A stretch of DNA of 64,000 nt from an uncultured Lachnospiraceae bacterium (GCA_910578555.1 CAJTPS010000007.1:1-64000); one strand, 5' to 3'. Shown: positions 41,690 to 51,390, numbered from the stretch's first letter. Program-made: numbers and translations. Notes: generated by a model not told the origin, from the sequence alone.

Positions 41690-44600
41690 TCACACCACCT
41701 TCACATTCTCCCTCCCGTACAGACCGGACAGCTTCCCGATAAGTTCCTCCCCGGCGTCTACATTCCAGTTATCCGGAAGCGGATATTTCGACCTGGGATT
41801 TTCCACATAGATGATCACGTGATCCTTGCCTTCTGAAAGCCGCAGTGCATCAAACATCTCTTCCTTGCGCTTCTCGTATTCATCCTTTGTAGGGAACTTG
41901 ATCCACAGCTTTCTGGACACGTTTTCAAACGGTGTAATCTGTTCACAGATCAGCTTGCCGTCCTTCTCATCCTCCACGGTGATCCGTCCTTTGATGAAAA
42001 CCTTATTGTCCTCGGTAAGCTGACTGCCGTATCGCTCATACTGCGACGGGAACACAATGACCTCCACCGATCCCACCAGATCTTCCATCTGCAGGAATGC
42101 CATAACCTTGTCGTTCTTCGTATACTTGATCTTTTTCTCCACAATCAGACCGCCGATCGTCGCAGTCCTGCCGTCCTCCACGACCGGTTCACCGGTTTCC
42201 TCATCCAGAACGAAATCGGCCGTTGTATTCGTGATATTCTTACGCCACATCTCCTGATATTCTTCCAGCGGATGTCCGCTGATATAGATGCCCAGCACTT
42301 CTTTCTCGAAGGCAAGCTTCATCTCTTTAGAATACTCCCCGACGTCTGGCAGTTTGATCTCGAAATGTTCTTTCTGGTCTTCCGAAACGATATCGAACAG
42401 CGAAATCTGGCCCGCCATGTTGTTCTTTTTATCCTGATGAATGCTCTCCATAATGCGGACATACACGCTCATAAACTGCTTGCGCGTGCCGCCCAGGCTA
42501 TCCATGGCTCCCGCTTTGATGAAATGCTCTATGGCACGCTTATTGACTTCCTTATCCGACATACGGGTGATAAAATCCTCCAGATTCGTGTATGGACCGC
42601 GCGTCTTGCGCTCCTCTACCACCGCGTCGATCACCGGTCTGCCCACGCTTTTGATCGCCGTCAGGGCATAGCGGATCTGTCTGCCGGACACGGAGAATCC
42701 GCTCTCTCCCTCGTTGATGTCCGGCGGCAGTATCTCTATGCCCATACTTCTGCAGGACATAATATACTCCGACACCTTATTCGGATTATCGATCACTGAA
42801 GTAAGCAGCGCCGCCATAAATTCCACCGGATGGTAGTACTTCATATATGCAGTCTGATATGCCACCACCGCATAGCAGGCCGCATGTGATTTATTAAAAG
42901 CGTATTTGGCGAAATCCATCATCGTGCCGTAGATATGCCCCGCAACCTCCGCGCTGATGCCATTCGCCACGCAGCCCGGCACACCTTCCTCCGGATTGCC
43001 GTAGATAAAGTTCTTGCGCTCCTGTTCCATCACATACTGCTTCTTCTTACTCATGGCACGTCGCACAAGATCGCTTCGCCCCATCGTGTAACCGCCCAGA
43101 TCCTGCACGATCTGCATAACCTGCTCCTGATAGACGATACAGCCGTAGGTGGGCGCCAGAATCGGCTCCAGCTGCGGACACTCGTAGGTAACCGACTCGG
43201 GATTATTTTTGCCCTTAATATATTTCGGAATAAAATCCATAGGACCCGGACGATACAGGGAAATACCCGCGATAACGTCCTCCAGACTCTGCGGCTTTAA
43301 CTCCTTCATAAAGCTCTTCATACCGCCGCTCTCGAGCTGGAACACACCGTCCGTCCTGCCCGTTCCGATGGATGCTAGCACCTGCGGATCATTATAATCG
43401 ATCGTATCCACATCGATATGAACACCCGTACTTTTTTCTACCAGTTCGACCGCATTCTGGATCACGGTCAGCGTGCGAAGCCCCAGGAAATCCATCTTGA
43501 GCAGGCCCAGTTCCTCTATCGTGGTCATCGGAAACTGTGTCGTAATGGAACCGTCTGAACCACGGGACAGCGGCACGAAATGGTCCGCCGCGTCAGGGCA
43601 GATCACGACACCGGCCGCATGCATGGACGTATGCCGCGGCAGCCCTTCCAGCCGCAGACTCATGTCGATCAGCGTGTGCACCTGCTCGTCCTCGTTATAT
43701 AATTTCCGGAACTCCGGATTCATTTCCAGTGCTTTTTTGATCGGCACGCCCTGATTCTGCTCATTCGGAATCATCTTCGCGATGGAGTCCACGAAAGAAT
43801 AGGGCAGATCCATCACCCGTCCCACATCGCGGATCACGCCCTTCGCCGCCATCGTACCGAACGTCACGATCTGCACGACCCTGTCTTTTCCGTACTTGCG
43901 GTTCACGTGATCGATTACCTCCTGCCGCCTCTCGAAGCAGAAGTCCACGTCGATATCCGGCATGGACACGCGCTCCGGATTGAGGAACCGCTCGAACAGC
44001 AGGTTATATTTGATCGGATCAATATTCGTGATTTTCAGGCAGTAGGAGACGATGCTGCCCGCCGCCGACCCTCGTCCGGGACCCACAGCTATGTCATTTT
44101 CTCTGCAATAATTGATATAATCCCACACAATCAGGAAATAGTCCACGAATCCCATATCCCGGATAATGCCGAGTTCATATTCCATCCGTTTCCGCAGCGT
44201 CCCGTCGTCCTCCGGATACCGCCGCGCCATGCCGTCCTTGCACAACTTATTTAAGTACGTCCACGAATCGTACCCTTCCGGCACCTCATAATGAGGCACC
44301 TTGTATTTGCCGAACTCAATCTCCACATGGCATCTGTCGGCGATGCGCTGGGTGTTCTCCACCGCTTCCCATGCATAGGTGAAAAGTCCCTTCATCTCCT
44401 CCTCACTCTTCACATAGTACTGCCCGCCTTCATAGCGCATACGATCCTCGTCCGCCAGCTTCTTGCCAGTCTGCAGACAGAGCAGAATATCGTGGGGCTG
44501 CGCATCCTCCGCATAGGTGTAATGCACGTCATTCGTCGCCACCAGCGGGATATCCAGTTCTCTGCTCATAGATAAAAGCGCGGCATTGACCGTCTGCTGC

Positions 44601-45145
44601 GCCGGAATCCCATGGTCCTGCAGCTCCAGGAAGAAATTGCCCTTGCCGAAGCAGTCTTCGTACTTTCTCGCAACCTTCTTCGCCTCGTCGATCAGCCCTT
44701 TCTGGATATAGCGCTGTACTTCACCGGCCAGACACGCCGACAGCGCGATAATCCCCTCATGAAACTCCTGCAGCACTTCCATATCCACACGGGGTCTGTA
44801 ATAGTATCCTTCCGTGAAACCACGGCTGACAATTTTTACCAGATTGGCATAACCGGTGTTATTCTCCGCCAGCAGCACCAGATGATAATATCTGTCCTCG
44901 CCGCCGGTCAATTCCCTGTCAAACCGGGAATGCGGCGCCACGTAAACTTCACAGCCGATGATCGGATTGATCCCCGCCGCCGTGGCTTCCTTATAGAAGT
45001 CAATGACGCCGTACATAACGCCGTGATCCGTGATGGCGGCGCTGTCCATCCCCAGTTCTTTGACACGTTTGACATATTCTTTGATTTTATTGGAACCGTC
45101 CAGCAGACTGTATTCGGTGTGGACGTGTAAATGTGCAAATGCCAT
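41690..45145 (-). CDS. dnaE: DNA polymerase III alpha subunit DnaE
   Basis: 1151-residue C-family replicative polymerase. The N-terminal PHP domain starts with FAHLHVHTEYSLLDGSNKI. The polymerase core contains GPGRGSAAGSIVSYCL and the catalytic PDIDVDFCFERR. It is followed by helix-hairpin-helix, an OB fold (about 990-1070, with ATIGGLIVEKKIKYTKN) and a small C-terminal domain. It lacks the exonuclease domain of PolC, so it is the DnaE type that in Firmicutes extends primers beside PolC. The start at 45145 has GAGG; a longer frame adds 22 non-homologous codons. Confidence 0.96.
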   Translation of the reverse strand: MAFAHLHVHTEYSLLDGSNKIKEYVKRVKELGMDSAAITDHGVMYGVIDFYKEATAAGINPIIGCEVYVAPHSRFDRELTGGEDRYYHLVLLAENNTGYANLVKIVSRGFTEGYYYRPRVDMEVLQEFHEGIIALSACLAGEVQRYIQKGLIDEAKKVARKYEDCFGKGNFFLELQDHGIPAQQTVNAALLSMSRELDIPLVATNDVHYTYAEDAQPHDILLCLQTGKKLADEDRMRYEGGQYYVKSEEEMKGLFTYAWEAVENTQRIADRCHVEIEFGKYKVPHYEVPEGYDSWTYLNKLCKDGMARRYPEDDGTLRKRMEYELGIIRDMGFVDYFLIVWDYINYCRENDIAVGPGRGSAAGSIVSYCLKITNIDPIKYNLLFERFLNPERVSMPDIDVDFCFERRQEVIDHVNRKYGKDRVVQIVTFGTMAAKGVIRDVGRVMDLPYSFVDSIAKMIPNEQNQGVPIKKALEMNPEFRKLYNEDEQVHTLIDMSLRLEGLPRHTSMHAAGVVICPDAADHFVPLSRGSDGSITTQFPMTTIEELGLLKMDFLGLRTLTVIQNAVELVEKSTGVHIDVDTIDYNDPQVLASIGTGRTDGVFQLESGGMKSFMKELKPQSLEDVIAGISLYRPGPMDFIPKYIKGKNNPESVTYECPQLEPILAPTYGCIVYQEQVMQIVQDLGGYTMGRSDLVRRAMSKKKQYVMEQERKNFIYGNPEEGVPGCVANGISAEVAGHIYGTMMDFAKYAFNKSHAACYAVVAYQTAYMKYYHPVEFMAALLTSVIDNPNKVSEYIMSCRSMGIEILPPDINEGESGFSVSGRQIRYALTAIKSVGRPVIDAVVEERKTRGPYTNLEDFITRMSDKEVNKRAIEHFIKAGAMDSLGGTRKQFMSVYVRIMESIHQDKKNNMAGQISLFDIVSEDQKEHFEIKLPDVGEYSKEMKLAFEKEVLGIYISGHPLEEYQEMWRKNITNTTADFVLDEETGEPVVEDGRTATIGGLIVEKKIKYTKNDKVMAFLQMEDLVGSVEVIVFPSQYERYGSQLTEDNKVFIKGRITVEDEKDGKLICEQITPFENVSRKLWIKFPTKDEYEKRKEEMFDALRLSEGKDHVIIYVENPRSKYPLPDNWNVDAGEELIGKLSGLYGRENVKVV

Positions 45146-45471
45146 GTGGAACCTCGTTTCTCCGGTAGATGATTTTATATGCGGCACACAGACGGCGCCG
45201 CTTGCTGTCAACGTATATAGTATACCTTATTTTGGGAGAAAAGGGGAAAAATTTATAGACAGAAAAAGTTGTGTGCATCCGGCACGGCAATGAATCCGAA
45301 GGCCGAACCGATATATAAATCGCAGATACGGGTCGACGCCCTGATAGAATAATGTTACAATGATATTAACAAAATGTGCTGCCGGTGTATCAGTGCACTC
45401 ATTTTCAGACAAATGGGGCAGAATTGTTTTTCACTCTGCAAGGCAGAGAACAACGACGGGGAGGTGAATGT
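45146..45471. other. divergent intergenic stretch of 326 bp
   Basis: Separates minus-strand dnaE from the small plus-strand gene. It contains TATACT near 45217-45224 on the minus strand and a GAATCCGAAGGCCGAAC block (about 45293) resembling the GCC-GAA-GGC repeat. No further gene seen. Confidence 0.45.
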
Positions 45472-45654
45472 ATGGCTGATCTGATGGATGGACGGGCAGC
45501 TGCGGGAATCAAGGCAAAGATCCTTACCGATGCACAGGAAAATGCACCCGGCAGACCGATTACAACAACAGGAAAGATCGGCGCAGTGATTGCAATGATC
45601 GTACTGGCGGCAGTGCTGATCGGGATATACACGGTGCCGTTTCTACTAAACTGA
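45472..45654 (+). CDS. 60-residue single-span membrane protein
   Basis: Starts MADLMDGRAAAGIKAKI and ends with one membrane span (IGAVIAMIVLAAVLIGIYTV) followed by PFLLN. GGAGGTG at 5-nt spacing selects this ATG; a longer frame begins at 45376 without a ribosome binding site. Function unknown. It lies tail-to-tail with the lipoprotein gene (5 nt apart). Confidence 0.65.
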   Translation: MADLMDGRAAAGIKAKILTDAQENAPGRPITTTGKIGAVIAMIVLAAVLIGIYTVPFLLN

Positions 45655-45659
45655 GCAAA

Positions 45660-46190
45660 CTATCGGGGTGCCTGGAGATCCGGCTGCACATAGGAGGCTA
45701 CCGCGATGCCATATACAAATCTGCCTTCATAATAATCCATGTCAACATCCCACGGCACGATCATGTGAAACACAATCCCGTGCCAGTTCCAACCGTAAAC
45801 ACATCCTCCCGCCTCCAGATTGACGCAGCTTATGCCTGTCAGGGAATCGTCCGTATCCACGCCCGCATCCAGCGTTGTCCCAAGCGCTGCGCCGTCATCG
45901 CTTATCGTGATTCCCAGCCGTTCCAGCACGTCATGATCTTTCGATGCAAGCCAGCGTATCTCACTGTCGTCATGCATAAACATGACCTGCCCGATCGTCT
46001 CGTCCACGATGCTGTACGTAAAATCCGACACTCCGTCACGCTGCTGCGCCATGCTCATATCAATGCCGAGTCTGTCACAGAGCGCCGCAGCGTCCTTCAC
46101 TTTCTCTCCCTTATCCGGATCTTTACTGCCGCAGCCGCATAAAACAATGCACAGCAGAAACATGATCTTATATAGTTTACTCTTATTCAT
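45660..46190 (-). CDS. putative lipoprotein
   Basis: 176 residues. A lipoprotein signal (IMFLLCIVLCGCGSKD) has a Cys after VLCG. The rest is an acidic soluble domain with LCDRLGIDMSM, YSIVDETIGQVMF and CVYGWNWHGIVFHMIVPWDV. No family recognised. Probably surface-exposed on the outer face of the membrane. Single gene after metK on the same strand. Confidence 0.7.
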   Translation of the reverse strand: MNKSKLYKIMFLLCIVLCGCGSKDPDKGEKVKDAAALCDRLGIDMSMAQQRDGVSDFTYSIVDETIGQVMFMHDDSEIRWLASKDHDVLERLGITISDDGAALGTTLDAGVDTDDSLTGISCVNLEAGGCVYGWNWHGIVFHMIVPWDVDMDYYEGRFVYGIAVASYVQPDLQAPR

Positions 46191-46414
46191 ATGGATTCCC
46201 CCCCCCGATTCTACTGCCGATCACACTTTCCATTCCTCATTTCCGCATAGTTTCGCAATAAGCTGTTATCATTTTATCATATTTACGCCGCGGCACAAAG
46301 AGTTGTTTCATGAAAAAAGGGATACCGCCAAAGCAATATCCCATTTCCCATTTTGTTATTGATCATTATATATTCTATATAATCTCATCATGCCTTCCGC
46401 ATGCCGGATGCATC

Positions 46415-47602
46415 CTACAGATACCTCTTCAGCACATCCGCCTTGTCCACTTTCTCCCATGGCAGATCCAGATCATTGCGGCCGAAGTGGCCGTAAGCCG
46501 CGGTCTGTTTGTAGATCGGACGGCGCAGATCAAGCATTTTGATGATACCTGCCGGACGAAGGTCGAAGTTCTCGCGGACGATATCTATCAGCTTCTCATC
46601 GGATACTCTGCCTGTACCGAAGGTATCTACCATAACAGAGGTAGGCTGTGCCACACCAATTGCGTAGGACAACTGGATCTCGCACTTGTCAGCCAGACCT
46701 GCCGCCACGATGTTCTTCGCCACATAGCGGGCCGCATACGCTGCGGAACGGTCTACTTTCGTGCAGTCCTTACCGGAGAAAGCGCCGCCGCCGTGACGCG
46801 CATATCCGCCGTAAGTATCCACGATGATCTTACGTCCTGTGAGGCCCGCATCACCGTGCGGTCCGCCGATTACAAAACGTCCTGTCGGATTGATAAAGAA
46901 CTTGGTGTTGTCGTCGATCAGTTCCTTCGGAAGCACCGGATCAAACACGTACTTCTTGATATCCTCATGGATCTGCTCCTGTGTCACATCCGCGTCATGC
47001 TGTGTAGATAATACAACGGCTTCCAGTCTTACCGGCTTGCCGTCCTCGTCATACTCTACGGAAACCTGGCTCTTGCCGTCGGGTCTTAAATAAGTAAGTG
47101 TGCCGTCTTTACGCACTTTGGTAAGCTGTAATGCCAGCTTATGTGCCAGAGAGATCGGGTAAGGCATATACTCTTCCGTCTCGTTGGTGGCATAACCGAA
47201 CATCATACCCTGATCGCCTGCGCCGATGGCTTCGATCTCAGCGTCGGACATCTTATTCTCTTTTGCTTCCAGAGCCTTGTCCACGCCCATTGCGATATCG
47301 GCAGACTGCTCGTCGATGGCAACCAGCACGGCACAGGTGTTGCCATCAAATCCGTACTCGGACTTGGTATAGCCGATCTCTTTTACAGTCTCACGTACAA
47401 TTTTCTGCATATCAACGTATGCATTCGTTGTGATCTCTCCCGTCACCAGAACGAATCCTGTGCAGCATGCTGTCTCGCATGCCACGCGGCTCATCGGGTC
47501 TTTCTCCATGCACGCATCCAGAATGGCATCGGAAATGGCATCGCAGACTTTGTCGGGATGGCCTTCTGTTACTGACTCAGATGTAAATAATCTCTTCTCC
47601 AT
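46415..47602 (-). CDS. metK: S-adenosylmethionine synthetase
   Basis: Makes SAM from methionine and ATP. 395 residues. The start MEKRLFTSESVTEGHPDKV leads into ISDAILDACM, then GAGDQGMMFGYA (ATP-binding hexapeptide region) and GGGAFSGKDCTKVDRSAAY (P-loop-like motif), both signatures of MetK. The start at 47602 has AAGGAG; the frame stays open for 29 codons upstream because a repeat element there happens to be translatable (MSARYLTQTR...), but these residues are not part of MetK. Regulated by the SAM-I riboswitch at 47934-48047. Confidence 0.96.
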   Translation of the reverse strand: MEKRLFTSESVTEGHPDKVCDAISDAILDACMEKDPMSRVACETACCTGFVLVTGEITTNAYVDMQKIVRETVKEIGYTKSEYGFDGNTCAVLVAIDEQSADIAMGVDKALEAKENKMSDAEIEAIGAGDQGMMFGYATNETEEYMPYPISLAHKLALQLTKVRKDGTLTYLRPDGKSQVSVEYDEDGKPVRLEAVVLSTQHDADVTQEQIHEDIKKYVFDPVLPKELIDDNTKFFINPTGRFVIGGPHGDAGLTGRKIIVDTYGGYARHGGGAFSGKDCTKVDRSAAYAARYVAKNIVAAGLADKCEIQLSYAIGVAQPTSVMVDTFGTGRVSDEKLIDIVRENFDLRPAGIIKMLDLRRPIYKQTAAYGHFGRNDLDLPWEKVDKADVLKRYL

Positions 47603-47610
47603 GTTTCTTC

Positions 47611-47722
47611 TCCTTTTCTGCGCTGCTTTTGTCTCAACTATGTTGAGACGACGCATGAAACGAGTTTGTGTCAAGTAGCGCGCAGACACAAATCTCGCGA
47701 TTGAAAATTTTAATTTTCAATC
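47611..47722 (-). repeat. palindromic leader element, copy 2 (metK)
   Basis: Same element as at 25984-26074: GCGCTGC block, CGAGTTTGTG, GCGCGC, CACAAATCTCGCG and the hairpin GATTGAAAATT...AATTTTCAATC. This copy carries an extra perfect hairpin GTCTCAAC-TAT-GTTGAGAC (47631-47649). Confidence 0.82.
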
Positions 47723-47756
47723 TTGTTCTCCTTTTTATGTGTTGTGTTTGTTATGT

Positions 47757-47880
47757 GCAAATAAGCAGATTCCGGATGCTTCGCAACCCTCATTCGCGTT
47801 GCCCGTCATAAGTCCCGGTCAGCAGTCTTACATGCAGGCATGACGCTTGCTGATCAGTCCTTCTGCCTCTGCTTATTCGC
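47757..47880 (-). ncRNA. structured leader segment between SAM riboswitch and metK
   Basis: Outer stem of about 12 bp (AATAAGCAGA at 47760-47769 with TCTGCTTATT at 47868-47877) closing two inner arms: TCAGCA/TGCTGA with a nested ATGC/GCAT hairpin, and GCAAC/GTTGC. This three-way junction lies just past the riboswitch terminator. It matches no RNA family I recognise. Confidence 0.5.
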
Positions 47881-47912
47881 GAAATAAAGTCCGCTTACTC
47901 TAATAAGCGGAC
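47880..47912 (-). terminator. SAM riboswitch expression platform (terminator)
   Basis: Perfect 9-bp stem GTCCGCTTA / TAAGCGGAC (47889-47897, 47904-47912) followed on the minus strand by TTTATTT. It should form when SAM is bound. Confidence 0.88.
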
Positions 47913-47933
47913 CTGACAGTCGATAATCAAATC

Positions 47934-48047
47934 CTCTTATTGTTCGAGCTGTCTTATGACAGTATTTTCGCTCAGGTTGGCACCTTCCTTCTCAGGGGTT
48001 GCCGTGGCTTCACAGATCCTATGTATCTCCACCACTCTGAATAAGAG
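47934..48047 (-). promoter_or_regulatory. SAM-I (S-box) riboswitch upstream of metK
   Basis: Minus-strand sequence opens with the P1 strand CTCTTAT, then the conserved AGAGTGGTGGAG region, ACGGCAACC, GGTGCCAACCTGA and GCGAAAA, and closes with the complementary AATAAGAG. All S-box conserved blocks are present in order. SAM binding stabilises the aptamer and lets the downstream terminator form, switching metK off. Confidence 0.97.
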
Positions 48048-48083
48048 AAAACATCACAATATGGAATTTTCATATCTATACCT

Positions 48084-48112
48084 AACATACACCAATCAGG
48101 AACACATGTCAA
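48084..48112 (-). promoter_or_regulatory. sigma-A promoter of the metK riboswitch transcript
   Basis: Minus-strand TTGACA (48112..48107), 17-nt spacer, TATGTT (48089..48084). It starts 8 nt past the murA stop codon and about 37 nt before the aptamer. Confidence 0.8.
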
Positions 48113-48119
48113 TACTAAA

Positions 48120-49412
48120 TCATCCGACCTTCAGCTTAAATTTCTGCATATCTCTCTGGGTCTCAACCTTCTCGATCTGCGCACCCAGCCCCTGCAGCTT
48201 CAGATGGAAATCCTCGTAACCGCGCTCAATATACTTAATATCGTCTACAGTAGTAAAACCCTCCGCTGCCAGACCTGCAATCACAAGCGCCGCACCTGCT
48301 CTCAAGTCCGGAGCGGTAATGCTTGCTCCTGTATATTGTCTGACGCCGTCTATAATTGCAGTGTTACCTTCTACTTTAATATTGGCTCCCATACGGGTCA
48401 GTTCGTCTACATACTTAAATCGATTCTCAAATATACTCTCCGTCACGATACTTGTCCCGCCGGAAAGTCCAAGCGTCACCGTAATCTGCGGCTGCATATC
48501 CGTCGGAAAACCGGGATACGGCAATGTCTTCACATGTGTATGGCCAAGCGGTTTGGACGCCACCACGCGGACAGCATCGTCAGACTCTTCCACCTCACAC
48601 CCGATTTCCAGCAGTTTCGCGCTGATCGACTCCAGATGCTTCGGTATCACATTCTTCACCGTCACATCACCTTTCGTCACCGCCGCCGCAAACATAAAGG
48701 TCCCTGCCTCGATCTGGTCCGGAATAATACCGTACTCCGTACCGTGCAGTTTCTCCACGCCTCTGATTCTGATCACATCCGTACCGGCGCCCTTGATATT
48801 CGCGCCCATACTGTTGAGGAAATTGGCAAGATCCACGACATGCGGCTCCTTCGCCGCATTCTCGATTACAGTCTGGCCCTCCGCCATCACAGCCGCCATC
48901 ATCACATTCATGGTCGCGCCTACTGTCACGACATCCATATAGACATGATTACCGGCTAACCGCTCCGCCTCCGTGATGATCAGTCCGTGCTCGATTCTCA
49001 CGTTGGCTCCCAACGCACGAAATCCCTTAATATGCTGGTCGATCGGACGCAGCCCGATATTACAGCCGCCCGGCAGGGCAACTTCTGCTTTCTTATATTT
49101 TCCTAACAACGCACCCAGCAGATAGTAAGATGCCCTGATTTTCTTAATATAGTCGTCCTCAATCACAAGATCGTTGATCTGTGAAGCATTGATCTTCACC
49201 GTATGCCTGTCCGGCCTGCTGATGATAACGCCGATACTCTCCATCGCCTGCATCAGAACATTCGTGTCCCTGACATCCGGCACATTCTCTATCACTACGG
49301 TTTCATCCGTCATAACGGCAGCAGCAAGAATAGCCAGTGCCGCATTCTTGGCACCGCCGATCTCCACCTCGCCGACTAACGGATTTCCACCTTTAATCGC
49401 ATATTGTTCCAT
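48120..49412 (-). CDS. murA: UDP-N-acetylglucosamine 1-carboxyvinyltransferase MurA
   Basis: First committed step of peptidoglycan synthesis, target of fosfomycin. 430 residues. IGGAKNAALAILAAAVM near the start, ALPGGCNIGLRPID with the catalytic Cys, and GFPTDMQPQ are family hallmarks. Cys (not Asp) at the active site predicts fosfomycin sensitivity. Firmicutes often have two MurA paralogues; which one this is cannot be told. A promoter and a leader hairpin lie upstream. Confidence 0.96.
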   Translation of the reverse strand: MEQYAIKGGNPLVGEVEIGGAKNAALAILAAAVMTDETVVIENVPDVRDTNVLMQAMESIGVIISRPDRHTVKINASQINDLVIEDDYIKKIRASYYLLGALLGKYKKAEVALPGGCNIGLRPIDQHIKGFRALGANVRIEHGLIITEAERLAGNHVYMDVVTVGATMNVMMAAVMAEGQTVIENAAKEPHVVDLANFLNSMGANIKGAGTDVIRIRGVEKLHGTEYGIIPDQIEAGTFMFAAAVTKGDVTVKNVIPKHLESISAKLLEIGCEVEESDDAVRVVASKPLGHTHVKTLPYPGFPTDMQPQITVTLGLSGGTSIVTESIFENRFKYVDELTRMGANIKVEGNTAIIDGVRQYTGASITAPDLRAGAALVIAGLAAEGFTTVDDIKYIERGYEDFHLKLQGLGAQIEKVETQRDMQKFKLKVG

Positions 49413-49454
49413 AATTGTCCCCTGTATATGAAAAGAAAAAAGTTCAAATTAATT

Positions 49455-49498
49455 AAAAAACTACCCGTTTTCCGGTTTTCAATAGCTCAAACCGGAAA
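49455..49498 (-). terminator. perfect hairpin plus T-run in murA leader / after M23 gene
   Basis: 10-bp perfect stem TTTCCGGTTT / AAACCGGAAA (49469-49478, 49489-49498), then on the minus strand a TTTTTT run (49460..49455). It lies downstream of a good promoter (49556-49583) and 43 nt before murA. It could therefore be a murA attenuator as well as the terminator of the M23 gene. Confidence 0.65.
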
Positions 49499-49555
49499 CA
49501 TCCATTCGTAAAATACATCATATAACGCGGTGCAAACCGCAATCAATTAATTAAC

Positions 49556-49583
49556 AGTATACCATAATTTGCATATTTGTAAA
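49556..49583 (-). promoter_or_regulatory. sigma-A promoter of murA
   Basis: Minus-strand TTTACA (49583..49578), 16-nt spacer, TATACT (49561..49556). Confidence 0.7.
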
Positions 49584-49648
49584 TGAAAATATTAGTCTCC
49601 GGATACGCCGCGTGTTGTGCAAACTGCACACCTTCGCATGCAGTTACG

Positions 49649-51295
49649 CTAGTTCAGGTAACTTAAAGGATTCACCTGCGTACCGTTAATCAGAATCTCA
49701 AAATGCACATGAGGTCCCGTACTCACACCGGTGTTACCGCTCAGCGCGATCTTCTGTCCCTGGCTGACCGTCTGACCGGGTGATACCAGCACTTTGCTCA
49801 AATGCCCGTATCTGGTCTGTCTGCCGTCCCCATGATTGATATATACCACGTAGCCATAGCCGCTGCCCCATCCTGCTTTGGCAACAGTTCCCGCGGAGGA
49901 TGCCATGACTGCCGTACCGACAGGGGTCGCCCAGTCTACTCCCTTATGATAAGTGCTCGCACCTCTCGTGGGCGCACGACGCCTGCCAAAACCGGAGGAC
50001 TGCCGTCCACCCGAAATCGGTTTGATATAAGTCGGCGGAATCTTCGTTCCCCGCTCTACGATTTTCGGTACTGCTTCATAAGTGATCTCTTCTTTTAATA
50101 TATCCCGGTCTATTTCCTCATTATTGCGGTATGAAACATTCGCCACCACGATACGGTGTCCCGCGGACGGCTCCTGCAGCGTCTGTGTCTGGGTCGTATA
50201 CCAGTCGTCATTATCTACATATATAATATCCGCCTCATAGTCTTCTTCATAGTATACTTCTTCCGTGCGTTCCACAGAAAGTTCCGGTTCCGGCACGGTA
50301 ACGATCAGCTCATCCCCAACACGGATCATGGAATTCTCATTCTCGATCGTCTCGTTCATCGCAATCAGATCTGCAAGAGGAATCTCATTCTTCTCCGCAA
50401 TCTGAGACAGCGTATCTCCGGAAACAACCTCGTAGATCTGCTCTTTCTCCTGCTCCTTCGTCACTTCTTCTATGGCCTGGCTTAAAGATGTGATCTCGTC
50501 CTCCTGCAGATAAGACTCCACCACTTCCACCGTATCGCCGAACTGCAGAGACCTGAGCCCGAGTTCGTAATCGGCGAAATCCTTCTCCACCGCCGGTTCC
50601 ACTTCCGCGAACATCGCATCCAGTTCCGCGTTGATGCCGACACTGGTCATGACTTCCTCCGCCGCCTGCTCCTCTTCCTTCTGCTCGCTGACGGAATAAA
50701 TCTGAGTCGTCAGCACATTCAGTTCTCTGTCACCGTCGAGCACCAGATCCACATAGTATTCATTGCCGCTGTCGTACTTATTGATCGATGCCTGCAGCAG
50801 CGCCAGTACTTCCTCCGAACTGGAGAGATTGACAGTATACTCATTGATCTTCACCGTGTAGGAACGATTCAGTGTCTCCTTGACGCTGCCTTTTAACACG
50901 GAAGTCATATTAGAAGTTATGACACTCGCGTCATCAATGGCACCCCAGAGTACCTCGGCACCTGTATAGCTGATCTCGCTGTCCGCAAGCACCAGTTCGT
51001 CGCTCGTACCTGCCAGCTTCTTGCGTGCCGCGATCAGACACGCATCCACCTGCTCCGGATCGCCCACGATTCCGACCTGCTTACCATTCAGGTACACAGT
51101 GAAGATATTGTCGCCCGTACTTTCTAATTTCTGATAATTTGGAAAAAAGAAAATGCTGACAACAATTGCAAACGCCGCAACCTTAATATATGCAATTTTC
51201 ATTTTTTTATAATATCTGCTGAGTTTTTTCATCTTCTTTATTTTAAATCCGTTTACCGGTATGCCTGTTGGTATATTCTGCCAGCCGCTGTCCAT
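49649..51295 (-). CDS. membrane-anchored M23 peptidase with LysM and G5-like domains
   Basis: Murein endopeptidase of about 548 residues. It has a short cytosolic N-terminus, one membrane span (YIKVAAFAIVVSIFFFP) and an extracytoplasmic region. LysM (YEVVSGDTLSQIAEKNEIPL) is followed by a G5-like segment and a C-terminal LytM/M23 domain with YHKGVDWATPVGTAV (zinc H...D), YGHLS and GPHVHFEILING (HxH). The start is uncertain: in-frame codons at 51361 (TTG), 51295 and 51232 (ATG) lack a strong Shine-Dalgarno; 51295 is a compromise. It probably acts in cell division or elongation. It precedes murA on the same strand. Confidence 0.87.
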   Translation of the reverse strand: MDSGWQNIPTGIPVNGFKIKKMKKLSRYYKKMKIAYIKVAAFAIVVSIFFFPNYQKLESTGDNIFTVYLNGKQVGIVGDPEQVDACLIAARKKLAGTSDELVLADSEISYTGAEVLWGAIDDASVITSNMTSVLKGSVKETLNRSYTVKINEYTVNLSSSEEVLALLQASINKYDSGNEYYVDLVLDGDRELNVLTTQIYSVSEQKEEEQAAEEVMTSVGINAELDAMFAEVEPAVEKDFADYELGLRSLQFGDTVEVVESYLQEDEITSLSQAIEEVTKEQEKEQIYEVVSGDTLSQIAEKNEIPLADLIAMNETIENENSMIRVGDELIVTVPEPELSVERTEEVYYEEDYEADIIYVDNDDWYTTQTQTLQEPSAGHRIVVANVSYRNNEEIDRDILKEEITYEAVPKIVERGTKIPPTYIKPISGGRQSSGFGRRRAPTRGASTYHKGVDWATPVGTAVMASSAGTVAKAGWGSGYGYVVYINHGDGRQTRYGHLSKVLVSPGQTVSQGQKIALSGNTGVSTGPHVHFEILINGTQVNPLSYLN

Positions 51296-51390
51296 AAAAT
51301 GAAAGGGCACGTTACGCAAATTGCGCTCTTGCACCTTTCGGCGGCCAAACTTTTGTAACAAAATCGTAACATTTTATATTCTATCAGTAT

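Noticed and set aside
47603..47689. 29-residue N-terminal extension of MetK (MSARYLTQTR...)
   Set aside because: Encoded by the repeat element shared with the AIM24 gene leader; MetK homology and AAGGAG begin at 47602.
46415..48047. tRNA or rRNA genes in the window
   Set aside because: No cloverleaf or rRNA signature seen anywhere; the only confident RNA elements are the SAM-I riboswitch and the group II intron relic.
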